DNA of 35,220 nt from Alphaproteobacteria bacterium (GTDB lineage: Bacteria; Pseudomonadota; Alphaproteobacteria; Reyranellales; Reyranellaceae), in the NCBI GenBank assembly GCA_010032545.1, contig RGPT01000012.1, positions 1 to 35,220 of the forward strand. The letters run 5' to 3'. The position numbers and the translations under genes are program-made. The notes beneath the pieces are model-generated. The model was not told the origin of the DNA. It saw only the letters and a list, made by a program, of their open reading frames with translations, and did not search any database. Positions 6,725 through 18,026 of the stretch are shown here, one piece after another. Positions within the stretch are counted from its first letter, which is position 1. The number at the start of each line of letters is the position of its first letter.

Positions 6725-8257
6725 TCAACGCCTGGTGTTGCCGGCGTTCCATTGTCTCGCGCTGGCGAAGCGTACGGCCTCTTCCGCCGCGCGAACCAGG
6801 GCACGCGCCTTCAGCACGCTCTCCTGGTACTCGGACTCGAGGTCCGAATCGGCCACGACGCCGACGCCGGCCTGCACATACAGGGTGCTGTCCTTCACCA
6901 GCGCCGTGCGCAAGAGGATGCAGGTATCCATCGAGCCGTTGGCGGCGAAGTAGCCCGCGCAGCCGGCATAGATGCCGCGACGCACCGGCTCGACCTCGTC
7001 GATGATCTCCATGGCGCGCACCTTGGGTGCGCCCGATAGCGTGCCGGCAGGGAAGCCTGCCTTCAGCGCATCGATCGCCTCCAGCCCTTCTTCCAGGGTG
7101 CCCTCGACGTGGCTCGAGATGTGCTGGAGATGACTGTACTTCTCGATGGTGAACTGCTCGACGACTCGCACGGAGCCGAGCTTCGAGACACGCCCCACGT
7201 CGTTGCGAGCGAGATCGATCAGCATCAGATGCTCGGCGTGCTCTTTGGGGTCGGCGAGCAGCTTGTCGGCCAGTTGCTTGTCTTCCTCGGGAGTCGCGCC
7301 CCGGCGGATCGTACCGGCGAGCGGGCGGATGGTGACGATGTTGTCGCGCAGGCGGACCAGGATTTCCGGACTGGAGCCCACAATGGTGAAATCGCCGTAG
7401 TCGAAGAAGATCAGGAACGGCGAGGGGTTGATGCGGCGCAACGACCGGTAGAGCGACAGCGGCGGCAGCTTGAAGGGCAGCGAGAAGCGCTGAGACGGCA
7501 CGATCTGGAAGGCGTCGCCCGCGCGGATATACTCCTTGCAGATCTCCACCATCTTCTTGAAGTCGTCCTTCGACATGTTGGCCTGCGGTTCGGGCAGGGC
7601 GTCGAGGGCGGCGTCGTCGTCTCCGCGGAAGGGCAGGGTGCGCTCGAAGTCCGCCACGGCGTCGGCCAACCGCTCCTGTGCCGCCTCATAGGCCGCGCGA
7701 GCGTTGATGCCAGGCTGCGGCCAGGCTGGCGTCACCAGAGTAACGTTATCTTCAAGGCGGTCGAAGATGCAGACCAGGGTAGGCCGCACCATGATGGCAT
7801 CTGGCAGGCCGATCGGATCAGGGTTCTCGTCGGGCAGCCTCTCCATATCCCGGACCATGTCGTAGCCCAGGAAGCCGAACAGACCGGAAGCCATCGGCGG
7901 CAGCCCCGACGGCAGCTCCATCTGGCACTCGCGAATCAGCAGTCGCAGCGTCTCGAGGGGCTGGCCGTCGAGCTTCTGGAAGGCCAGTGCGTCACTGCGG
8001 GCCTGGCGGTTGATCTCGGCTATGCCTTTGATGCAGCGCCAGATGACATCAGGCCTGAGGCCGATGATCGAGTAGCGACCGCGCACGGAACCGCCTTCGA
8101 CCGACTCGAGAAGGAACGAGTTGGCGCGGCCGTCGGCGAGCTTGAGGTAGGCCGAAACCGGCGTGTCGAGGTCTGCGACCAGCTTGGTCGAGACGACCTG
8201 CGGTGTGCCGGCGTCGTAAAGTGCCGCGAAGGCGTCTAAGTCGGGAGAAATCGACAT
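6725..8257 (-). CDS. trpE: Anthranilate synthase component I
   Basis: Converts chorismate and ammonia (or glutamine via TrpG) to anthranilate, the first step of tryptophan synthesis. The 510-residue length is standard. The tryptophan feedback site is present as LLESVEGG near residues 49-56. The chorismate-binding domain shows RPLAGTIRRG, DPKEHAEHLMLIDLARND and FPAGTLSGAPKVRAMEII. The start at 8257 is 6 bp after the stop of the ppiD-like gene, so they are probably cotranscribed, an arrangement common in Alphaproteobacteria. Unusually, trpG, trpD and trpC do not follow; a crotonase/SDR pair takes their place. No leader peptide or attenuator is visible, since the gap upstream is so short. Confidence 0.97.
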   Translation of the reverse strand: MSISPDLDAFAALYDAGTPQVVSTKLVADLDTPVSAYLKLADGRANSFLLESVEGGSVRGRYSIIGLRPDVIWRCIKGIAEINRQARSDALAFQKLDGQPLETLRLLIRECQMELPSGLPPMASGLFGFLGYDMVRDMERLPDENPDPIGLPDAIMVRPTLVCIFDRLEDNVTLVTPAWPQPGINARAAYEAAQERLADAVADFERTLPFRGDDDAALDALPEPQANMSKDDFKKMVEICKEYIRAGDAFQIVPSQRFSLPFKLPPLSLYRSLRRINPSPFLIFFDYGDFTIVGSSPEILVRLRDNIVTIRPLAGTIRRGATPEEDKQLADKLLADPKEHAEHLMLIDLARNDVGRVSKLGSVRVVEQFTIEKYSHLQHISSHVEGTLEEGLEAIDALKAGFPAGTLSGAPKVRAMEIIDEVEPVRRGIYAGCAGYFAANGSMDTCILLRTALVKDSTLYVQAGVGVVADSDLESEYQESVLKARALVRAAEEAVRFASARQWNAGNTRR

Positions 8258-8263
8258 CGCAGA

Positions 8264-10195
8264 CTACTGCTGCTGCGGGCGGAACGCAGCCGCGAAGCTG
8301 GCCTCGTCTACCGTGACGCCGTACTTGGCACGGAGCGCGGCGACCAATTCGAGGATGAGGTCGTTGGCCATCATGGTATCGAGCTGCTTGCCGAATCGGT
8401 CGAGGGCTTCCTTGTCCTTGGCAAGGTCGGGAGGCTCGACCTGCTTCAGGTGGACGATGACACTGCCTTCGCCGGTGCGCACGGACTGGGTCTTGCCCGG
8501 CGCCAGCTTGAAGAGCTCGGCTACCACCGGCTGGCTGAGGTAGTTGCCAGCGTCGGCCTCGAAGCGGGTCACCGCCTTGGCGGTTCGCATCTCGGTACCG
8601 AGATCCTTGGCGATGGTGGCGAGGTCCGTGCCGGCATTCGCTTTCTCGACCGCTGCCTTCACCTTGGCGTCGGCCAGCTTCCTGCGCTCCTCGGCTTGCC
8701 AGGCTTCGACGACTTTGGGTTCGACCTCGTTGAGCGTGGGGATACGGGCCGGCGTGACGCGATCCGTGCGAACGACGAAGTACTCACCGCGCTGGGTCTC
8801 GAGCAGGTCGCTTTCCGCGCTTTCGCGGGTGGCGAAGGCCGCTTGGATCAGTTCGGCAGCCGCCGGTCCGATGACGACCTGCTTGCCGGCAGAGTCTTGG
8901 CCGCGCGCGTCGACATTCTCATAGGTCTTCACTTTGAGGCCAAGGTCCTCGGCGGCGGTCTTCATCGATTGGGTCTTGCTCAACGTGCGTTCGAAATCGG
9001 TGATCAGCTTGATCAGCAGGTCGGGTGCCTGTTGCGCCCGCATGTCCTTCTCGAGCTTTTCCTTCACCTCGTCGAACGGCACGGCCTTGCCCGCCTCGAT
9101 CTTGTTGATGCGCACGATATGCCAGCCGAGAGGAGACTGTATCGGTGTCGGCGCGATGCCCTCGGGAAGACCGAAGATGCCGTCGGCGAGCGGACCTGGA
9201 GGAAGCTCCTTCTTGGTCACGGGTCCAAGCTTGATTACGCCGTCGGCGCTGCCGAGAACTTCCTTGGCCGCATCCTCGAGTGACTTGCCCGTGGCTGCGG
9301 CGGCGATGATCGCCTTGGCCTTGTCTTGGGTGTCGGCCATCGCCTGGTCGACGTCGCGCTTTTCGGGAGTGCCGAACTCGGCGGCGCGTGCCTCATACTC
9401 CTGCTTCAGTTGATCGGCGGATACGGAGATCTGGGGCAGAATGTCGTCGATTGTGAGCAGGACATACGAGAATGCCCGGTACTCCGGAATCTGGAACTTC
9501 GTCTTGTTGGCTTCGAAGTAGGTGCCGAGCTGCTCGGCCGCCGGCTTGGGCACGTCGACGATGATAGCGTCCGGGACATAGATCGTCTCGGCGACGCGCT
9601 TTTCGCTCTCCGCCTTGAAGATGTCGTCTCGGAGAGACTTCGGCGAGAGACCATCGCTGCGCACGACGGCGAAGAGCTGGCCAGCGGCGATCTCGCGACG
9701 CGTTTCGGCCACGAACTGCGCTTCGGTAATGCGTGCCTGCTGGAGGCGGTTGCGGAAGAGCAGTGGATCGAATGCTCCGCCGGTGCCCTGGAAAGCCGGG
9801 TTGCGGGCGATGGTGGCCTGGACCTCGGCGTTACTGACAGTCAGGCCGAATTGCTGGATGGCGTAGTCGAGCACGGCGCGCTGGACGACTTCCTCGAGGG
9901 CACGAATGTGAAGTCCGAAGCGCAGGGCCTGCTCCGGTTCAGGCCGTTGCCCAGTCTGGCGCTGGATGGCCTCCAGCTGCCGGTTGAACTGGTCACGGAC
10001 TTCGCTGACGTAGACCGGAGCCCCGCCGACCCAACCGTAAAGCGGCACGCGGGTGCCACCGACATGGGCGACCTCGGTACTGCGGCCGTCGGTGCGCAGC
10101 ATGTCGCCGATGCCCCAGAAGGCAAAACTGACGATCAGCATGCCGAAAAGCACGAAGAGGATGACGAAACGGGCGAGTTTGCGGAACTGATTCAC
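8264..10195 (-). CDS. ppiD: PpiD/SurA-type membrane-anchored peptidyl-prolyl isomerase
   Basis: A periplasmic folding factor anchored in the inner membrane. From a GTG at 10195 the protein has 643 residues: a short basic N-terminus (NQFRKLAR), one membrane helix at about 10-30, a SurA-N-like helical chaperone region to about 240, a parvulin rotamase domain around 255-370 with GVIKLGPVTKKELPP and SPLGWHIVRINKI, and a second chaperone-like region. The frame stays open upstream to a TTG at 10276, but that extension has no sense as a signal and would crowd the tpiA promoter, so GTG is preferred; neither start has a strong ribosome site. It is followed by trpE at 6 bp and is divergent from tpiA. 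Confidence 0.88.
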   Translation of the reverse strand: MNQFRKLARFVILFVLFGMLIVSFAFWGIGDMLRTDGRSTEVAHVGGTRVPLYGWVGGAPVYVSEVRDQFNRQLEAIQRQTGQRPEPEQALRFGLHIRALEEVVQRAVLDYAIQQFGLTVSNAEVQATIARNPAFQGTGGAFDPLLFRNRLQQARITEAQFVAETRREIAAGQLFAVVRSDGLSPKSLRDDIFKAESEKRVAETIYVPDAIIVDVPKPAAEQLGTYFEANKTKFQIPEYRAFSYVLLTIDDILPQISVSADQLKQEYEARAAEFGTPEKRDVDQAMADTQDKAKAIIAAAATGKSLEDAAKEVLGSADGVIKLGPVTKKELPPGPLADGIFGLPEGIAPTPIQSPLGWHIVRINKIEAGKAVPFDEVKEKLEKDMRAQQAPDLLIKLITDFERTLSKTQSMKTAAEDLGLKVKTYENVDARGQDSAGKQVVIGPAAAELIQAAFATRESAESDLLETQRGEYFVVRTDRVTPARIPTLNEVEPKVVEAWQAEERRKLADAKVKAAVEKANAGTDLATIAKDLGTEMRTAKAVTRFEADAGNYLSQPVVAELFKLAPGKTQSVRTGEGSVIVHLKQVEPPDLAKDKEALDRFGKQLDTMMANDLILELVAALRAKYGVTVDEASFAAAFRPQQQ

Positions 10196-10323
10196 GGGGC
10201 CGGCAGGGGTTTTTGAATGGGGGCCATGCCTAGCACCCGCCCCATTGGCAGGCAACCAAGCGGACTTTGACCACAAACGCCGCGGCCGCTAGACACGCCG
10301 CGAGACGAACCGGGGGAAATCGA
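10196..10323. promoter_or_regulatory. Divergent ppiD / tpiA intergenic region
   Basis: 128 bp between two divergent starts. It must contain promoters in both directions. I see no convincing -35/-10 pair. GGGGGAA at 10314-10320 is the ribosome site of tpiA. Confidence 0.45.
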
Positions 10324-11079
10324 ATGGCACGATCGAGGAGGCCGCTGATCGCCGGCAACTGGAAAATGAACGGTCTCACCGCCGACGCCCTGGCGCTGGC
10401 CGGCGCCGTTGCCGAGGGTGTGAAGCAGGCAGGATGGACAGACCGCGAGCTTCTGGTTTGTCCGCCGTCGACGCTGGTCATGGCGATTGCCAAGGCGGTA
10501 AAGGGCAGCGGCCTCCTGGTCGGCGGCCAGAACTGCCACGCTGCGGCCAGCGGCGCCCACACCGGCGATATCGCGGCCGAGATGTTGAGGGATGCCGGCG
10601 CCAGCCATGTCATCGTGGGACATTCGGAGCGGCGGACCGATTGTGGCGAAACCGACGCCGTCGTGCGGGCAAAGGCCGAGGCGGCATGGCGCGCCGGACT
10701 TTTGCCGGTCGTTTGCATCGGCGAAAGCCTGGCGGAGCGAGAGGCCGGCCGCACGCTGTCGGTGCTGGAAACCCAACTCAAGGGCAGCATCCCGGCAGGA
10801 TCCACCGCGTCGAGGCTCGTGGTCGCCTACGAGCCGGTGTGGGCGATCGGTACTGGCAAGACGCCGACCACGGCGGAAGTTGCCGCTGCCCATGCGCATA
10901 TTCGCCGAGTATTGGGTGGGCTGATCGCCGACGCAAACGCGGTGCGACTGCTGTATGGCGGGTCGGTAAAGGGCGGCAACGCTGCCGAATTGCTGGCCGC
11001 GGGCGATGTCGATGGTGCCCTGGTCGGCGGCGCCAGCCTGAAGGCCGACGAATTTTTGGCTATCGCCAAGGCCGCCTAA
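10324..11079 (+). CDS. tpiA: Triose-phosphate isomerase
   Basis: Interconverts dihydroxyacetone phosphate and glyceraldehyde 3-phosphate. It has 251 residues, the usual size. Active-site residues are in place: Asn12 and Lys14 (GNWKMN), His100 (VGHSERR), Glu170 ([11 protein letters not shown]), and the phosphate-binding loop YGGSVKGGN at 211-219. The ATG at 10324 follows GGGGGAA and begins directly at the barrel, so the in-frame ATG at 10267 is not needed. It heads the plus-strand run tpiA-secG-pyrG found in many Alphaproteobacteria. Confidence 0.98.
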   Translation: MARSRRPLIAGNWKMNGLTADALALAGAVAEGVKQAGWTDRELLVCPPSTLVMAIAKAVKGSGLLVGGQNCHAAASGAHTGDIAAEMLRDAGASHVIVGHSERRTDCGETDAVVRAKAEAAWRAGLLPVVCIGESLAEREAGRTLSVLETQLKGSIPAGSTASRLVVAYEPVWAIGTGKTPTTAEVAAAHAHIRRVLGGLIADANAVRLLYGGSVKGGNAAELLAAGDVDGALVGGASLKADEFLAIAKAA

Positions 11080-11130
11080 AGCGGCTAGAAGCGCCCGCTT
11101 GGCGGACATCCCCATCTACTCTGGACAATA

Positions 11131-13235
<2,105 letters not shown>

Positions 13236-13304
13236 AAGCGCCCGGGGATGCTCCCGTTCGGCAGGTCGTATTTCTGTCATGTTTCTGATCGAATCATCTC
13301 AGCC

Positions 13305-14069
13305 ATGATCCGGATTGTTCTTCTCGCTCTGCTCGCTGTCACGGCGTTGGCTACCGGAGCGGGGGCTCAGCCCGCCGCGCTGTCTTCCTATGGCAAGGCC
13401 GAACGCCGCGACCCGCTCTTCTTGCGTTTTAACCAAATGGCGGACCGCTACTGGGTCAATACCGAAACGATGGCGGCGAGCCACAAGGTCGTTGCAGTGC
13501 CAATGCCGCGCCAGTGCGCCTTCCTCTACGCCGACTCCTATTCGAGGGGCCAGATGAGCGAGAGGGAAGTGCAGGAGGTCGCACTATCCAACTGCAATCG
13601 CCGGCTGGCCGAACTGGGACCTCTGGGCGAGAACTACAGCGTCGACTGCCAATGCAAGGTGGTGATCAGCAACGGCGTCTACGTCGTGCCGCGCGACACA
13701 TTGCCCGACGACTCCTTTGGTCCGGCCTCGATTTTCTATCGCGACGACCGCGGCAACGTCGCCCGCCTTAACGGCGTTGCCCGTTATGGCGCGCTGATCG
13801 GGCGGGACCGTTCTGTCACCTTCACGGTGGATAACGTGCGCGCCGAGCCGGTCTGCGACGGCACTTTCACCAACGAGGGACCAAACAGCGGCAAGTTCTC
13901 GCTGTCGTGCTTCGGCGGCAAGTTCAGCGGCAACGGTACCTATGAAAGGAAGACCGGCGCGCCCAATGACCATATTGTCGCGCGCGGACAAACCTCGCGC
14001 GGTTTGCCGGTGGTGCTTGTAATCGGACTGCCGTCGCAACTCGCCGCCGGGACCTACGGCGGCATCTGA
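13305..14069 (+). CDS. Exported protein of unknown function, Cys-containing
   Basis: A 254-residue protein that I do not recognise. A clear Sec signal peptide (MIRIVLLALLAVTALATGAGA) with a likely cut after Ala-Gly-Ala places it in the periplasm or outside. The mature part has six cysteines, including a CQC pair, which would suit disulfides. A C-terminal Gly/Ser-rich segment (CDGTFTNEGPNSGKFSLSCFGGKFSGNGTYERK) looks like beta-sheet repeats. The start at 13305 is chosen because the signal peptide begins there, not at the upstream ATG at 13248. It lies 69 bp after pyrG and 1 bp before the next gene, so the two exported proteins probably form a unit. Confidence 0.75.
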   Translation: MIRIVLLALLAVTALATGAGAQPAALSSYGKAERRDPLFLRFNQMADRYWVNTETMAASHKVVAVPMPRQCAFLYADSYSRGQMSEREVQEVALSNCNRRLAELGPLGENYSVDCQCKVVISNGVYVVPRDTLPDDSFGPASIFYRDDRGNVARLNGVARYGALIGRDRSVTFTVDNVRAEPVCDGTFTNEGPNSGKFSLSCFGGKFSGNGTYERKTGAPNDHIVARGQTSRGLPVVLVIGLPSQLAAGTYGGI

Positions 14070-14070
14070 C

Positions 14071-14970
14071 ATGCGCCGCTCGCTTCTGTTCCTGGGCCTC
14101 GCCGCACTCGTGCCGGCATCGTCGTTCGGTCAGAGCGCGGGCGAAGTCGAGCGCTGCTTCCAGAATCCTGCAGCCTGCTCGACGGGCGGCGGGAGCGCCG
14201 CACCGGCGCCTGGGCCGGGCACTGGCGGCGGGGCGCCCGTTGCAGCGACGCGTCCGGCGGCACCTGACTACACCACCGTGCTGCAGAGTCCCGAAGCCGA
14301 GCGCAAGCGCATCCAGGAATCGCTGCGAACGCTCGACAAGTATAGCGGCCCGATCGACGGCGACCTGCAATCCGATGCATCGGTCAAGGCGATCGGCGAC
14401 TGGCAGAAGGGGCGGGGAACGCCGGCTGTCGGCAAACTGACTCCTGCTGAAGCCCAACAGCTCAACGCCGAAGCGTCGCGAGCGCCGATCCGACGCATCG
14501 AGCCGTCCACTCAAGCCACCGCGCCACCGCCTGCTACGAATGCCGACGCATTGAAGGCATTGCGCGACAGGCTGGCGGAGCGTCGCAAGGCAGCAGAGCC
14601 CAAGGCTGAGGCGGCGGCACAGGCTCTGATCCGTGACCTCAAGGCCTATGTGGCCTCCGATGGCAAAGGCATCGCCGGCGACCAATTCGCGACGTTCGCC
14701 AAGTGGTACGCCGACAACAAGGCAGCCGGTCGTTCGGTGGGCGAGATCGCGCCGGCCATCGACGACTATGGCGATGCCAAGTCTGGAGCCGCCGCGACGG
14801 CCGAAGTCAGGTTTGAAACCAAGCAGGGTGCTGAGACCTATCGGCAATGCCTTGTGTTCGCCTGGATTGAGGGCGCACCGCGCAAGAATGCCGAGGCGTT
14901 CTCGTGTAACGATGTTGCCGCCGTCGAAAAATGGAAGGCCGATCAGGCGCTGAGGAGCGCTTGGCGTTAG
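14071..14970 (+). CDS. Exported protein with a peptidoglycan-binding-like domain
   Basis: A 299-residue protein with a signal peptide (MRRSLLFLGLAALVPASSFG). Residues 24-65 are a Gly/Ala/Pro-rich linker. Residues 73-130 resemble a PG_binding_1 domain: IQESLRTLDKYSGPIDGDL, then a helix with AIGDWQKGRG and GKLTPAEAQQL. Next come an Ala/Glu/Lys-rich helical segment and a C-terminal part with two cysteines (YRQCLVF, FSCND). It may bind the cell wall. The ATG is 1 bp after the previous stop, implying translational coupling to the unknown exported protein before it. No catalytic domain is seen. Confidence 0.72.
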   Translation: MRRSLLFLGLAALVPASSFGQSAGEVERCFQNPAACSTGGGSAAPAPGPGTGGGAPVAATRPAAPDYTTVLQSPEAERKRIQESLRTLDKYSGPIDGDLQSDASVKAIGDWQKGRGTPAVGKLTPAEAQQLNAEASRAPIRRIEPSTQATAPPPATNADALKALRDRLAERRKAAEPKAEAAAQALIRDLKAYVASDGKGIAGDQFATFAKWYADNKAAGRSVGEIAPAIDDYGDAKSGAAATAEVRFETKQGAETYRQCLVFAWIEGAPRKNAEAFSCNDVAAVEKWKADQALRSAWR

Positions 14971-14973
14971 CGG

Positions 14974-15345
14974 TTAGTTTCGAACCGCCATCGTCTGGCC
15001 GGCCGCCCAGAGCCAACGGCCCTTGTCATCGCTGAACACGCAAAGGGATCGATAAGTCGCGCGGATGTCTTGCCCGCCGATGCTGAACTTGTCGTGAACG
15101 ATCAGAGTAGCCACGGCAAAGCCAGAGAATTCGAGGACTTCAAGGTCGTTGAATCGCTGTTCGATGAATACGATCCGGCCGGAACCAGAGTAGGTGTCGA
15201 GGTATCCGGCTTTGTCGAACGTCTTTCCGCTGGCGTTCACGTAGATGAAGTCCGGATGAAGCAGCAGGGCCAGTTCGTCGGTCGCGCGACGCACGATAGC
15301 GTCTGCTTTTGCCGTCAGGACCCTCCGGATTTCGTCGAGGGCCAT
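14974..15345 (-). CDS. NTF2-like (SnoaL/DUF4440-type) small protein, third gene of the nitrile hydratase operon
   Basis: A 123-residue cone-shaped NTF2-like fold: an N-terminal helix (LDEIRRVLTAKADAIVRRATDELALLL), then HPDFIYVNASGKTFDKAGYLDTY typical of DUF4440/SnoaL-like proteins, then beta strands ending in RWLWAAGQT. Such proteins may be enzymes, ligand binders or oligomer scaffolds. It starts 4 bp after the nitrile hydratase beta gene and is convergent with the exported protein ending at 14970. This slot usually holds a nitrile hydratase activator or metallochaperone, which this protein does not resemble. Its role is unknown. Confidence 0.75.
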   Translation of the reverse strand: MALDEIRRVLTAKADAIVRRATDELALLLHPDFIYVNASGKTFDKAGYLDTYSGSGRIVFIEQRFNDLEVLEFSGFAVATLIVHDKFSIGGQDIRATYRSLCVFSDDKGRWLWAAGQTMAVRN

Positions 15346-15349
15346 TGCC

Positions 15350-15967
15350 TCAGGTCACGCGCTCCAGATAGCTCTGGAAGACACCGACATGCACGAAGGC
15401 GGGATCTGCCGAATTGGGCCAGAGCTCCTCGGTGCTGAAGCGCACGTCGTAGGTCGGCTCGTCGTCGGCAGGTACGCCGTGCGCATGGGCGTCGGGAAAG
15501 GGATAGGCTGGAGATTCACTAACGACGACTCCGGTCTTGCCACGGATGTAGCCGGGCATTCGGACATGGCCGGGGACGTGGTCGGTCTTCACCTTGACCT
15601 TGTCGCCCGGCTTGAAGTGCTGGCGCGCCGCCACGTTCGCCCGTCCTGGTGCACTGGGTGTCGAAAGCGGGAAAGCGCCGTGGGCGCGGCGCTCAAGCTC
15701 TTCATGGGTGATGATTCCCTTCTCGACACAGAGCGTCGCCAGACTGGTGAGAGATCTTTCGTAGTAGCTAGCCGAGAGATAGTGGCGCGGCTCCATGCGC
15801 TCGATGGCATGGCGGTACTCATCCATGTTGAAGATGCCGAGCTTGACCGCCAGAGAGTAGAGAGCATTAACCCGCTTCTCCCAAGGCTCGTGGAAGGTCT
15901 GGGCCTTAAGCGAATAGCGGACGCGGCCAAAACCCTGCTTGCCGCCGAGATCATGCATGCCGTCCAT
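15350..15967 (-). CDS. Nitrile hydratase beta subunit
   Basis: Structural partner of the alpha subunit in the enzyme that hydrates nitriles to amides. The 205-residue protein opens with the family signature MDGMHDLGGKQGFG. It has the helical N-half (NALYSLAVKLGIFNMDEYRHAIERM) and the SH3-like C-half with FKPGDKVKVKTDH, HVRMPGYIRGKTGVV and a YDVRFSTEELWP...SYLE ending. Length is slightly below the common 215-230. It begins 14 bp after alpha. Thiocyanate hydrolase splits this subunit into two chains, whereas here it is one chain, which favours nitrile hydratase. Confidence 0.93.
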   Translation of the reverse strand: MDGMHDLGGKQGFGRVRYSLKAQTFHEPWEKRVNALYSLAVKLGIFNMDEYRHAIERMEPRHYLSASYYERSLTSLATLCVEKGIITHEELERRAHGAFPLSTPSAPGRANVAARQHFKPGDKVKVKTDHVPGHVRMPGYIRGKTGVVVSESPAYPFPDAHAHGVPADDEPTYDVRFSTEELWPNSADPAFVHVGVFQSYLERVT

Positions 15968-15981
15968 GGCTTTACCCCGTT

Positions 15982-16578
15982 CTACAGGCGCGCGACGCCG
16001 ATCATGGAATCTTTCGTGACGAGCTTGGCAAGCTTCTCCTCGGACCAGCCTGCCGTTTCGACGGGGCGCAAGGGCAGCACCATGTAGCGCGTGTCGGCGG
16101 TGGTATCCCAAACCCGGACCTCCATCTCGGGTGGCAGGTCGAGGCCCATTTCTTTCAGCACGGTGCGGGACTGGCGGACGACGCGGGCGCGGTACTCCAG
16201 ATCCTTGTACCAGTCCGGCGGCAGACCGATGATTGAAAAGGCCGTACATGAGCAAAGCGTGCAACAGATGACATTGTGCACCGTGGGCGTGTTCTCCAGC
16301 ACTACCAGATGGCGGTGATGGGCCGGCATGCTGAGGCCGAGTTCGGCCACGGCCTCGCGCCCGTTCGCCAGCAGGCGTTGCCGAAAGGCGGGGTCGGTCC
16401 AGGCCTTGGCGACCACGCGAGCGCCATTCTCCGGGACCCACTGTTCTTCGGCGAGGTGCCTGAATTCCTCGATGAACTCACCGGGCTTCATGCCGCGTTC
16501 GTCGAATGCCGCCTGAATGGCGTCGACGCGCTGTTCGACCGATGCGACGGTCTGATGGACGTGGCTCTGGTCGGGCAT
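15982..16578 (-). CDS. Nitrile hydratase alpha subunit, cobalt type
   Basis: Catalytic subunit (198 residues) that hydrates nitriles to amides in the cytoplasm. The metal-claw motif is C-T-L-C-S-C at 106-111, followed by GLPPDWYKDLEYRARVVR. Thr in the second position marks cobalt enzymes, while iron enzymes have Ser; Cys109 and Cys111 would be oxidised to sulfinic and sulfenic acid. An extra Cys105 precedes the motif. The ATG at 16578 has GGGAGTGA upstream and is preferred over the in-frame GTG at 16593. It is the first gene of the operon and divergent from eno. Thiocyanate hydrolase gamma is the main alternative. Confidence 0.93.
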   Translation of the reverse strand: MPDQSHVHQTVASVEQRVDAIQAAFDERGMKPGEFIEEFRHLAEEQWVPENGARVVAKAWTDPAFRQRLLANGREAVAELGLSMPAHHRHLVVLENTPTVHNVICCTLCSCTAFSIIGLPPDWYKDLEYRARVVRQSRTVLKEMGLDLPPEMEVRVWDTTADTRYMVLPLRPVETAGWSEEKLAKLVTKDSMIGVARL

Positions 16579-17971
<1,393 letters not shown>

Positions 17972-17972
17972 A

Positions 17973-18010
17973 TAATTGACGATAGCAACTATTTAATTGA
18001 CGATGGCAAC
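17973..18010 (+). repeat. Tandem 17-bp direct repeat upstream of the MarR-GNAT gene (putative operator)
   Basis: TAATTGACGATAGCAAC (17973-17989) recurs as TAATTGACGATGGCAAC (17994-18010), 16 of 17 bases identical, with a 21-bp repeat period, i.e. two helical turns. It is an A/T-rich island in GC-rich surroundings. It starts just after the eno stop and ends 4 bases before the ribosome site (GGGGAGG, 18015-18021) of the regulator gene. Position and period suit cooperative binding of two dimers on one DNA face, most simply autoregulation by the encoded MarR domain. Confidence 0.65.
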
Positions 18011-18026
18011 CGTTGGGGAGGTTGCC

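Noticed and set aside
10196-10276. N-terminal extension of the ppiD-like gene to a TTG at 10276
   Set aside because: The added residues are not a signal or helix, and the extension would fill most of the divergent promoter region of tpiA.
15350-16578. Thiocyanate hydrolase instead of nitrile hydratase
   Set aside because: Thiocyanate hydrolase splits the beta-type subunit into two genes, while here it is one full-length chain with the nitrile hydratase N-terminal signature.
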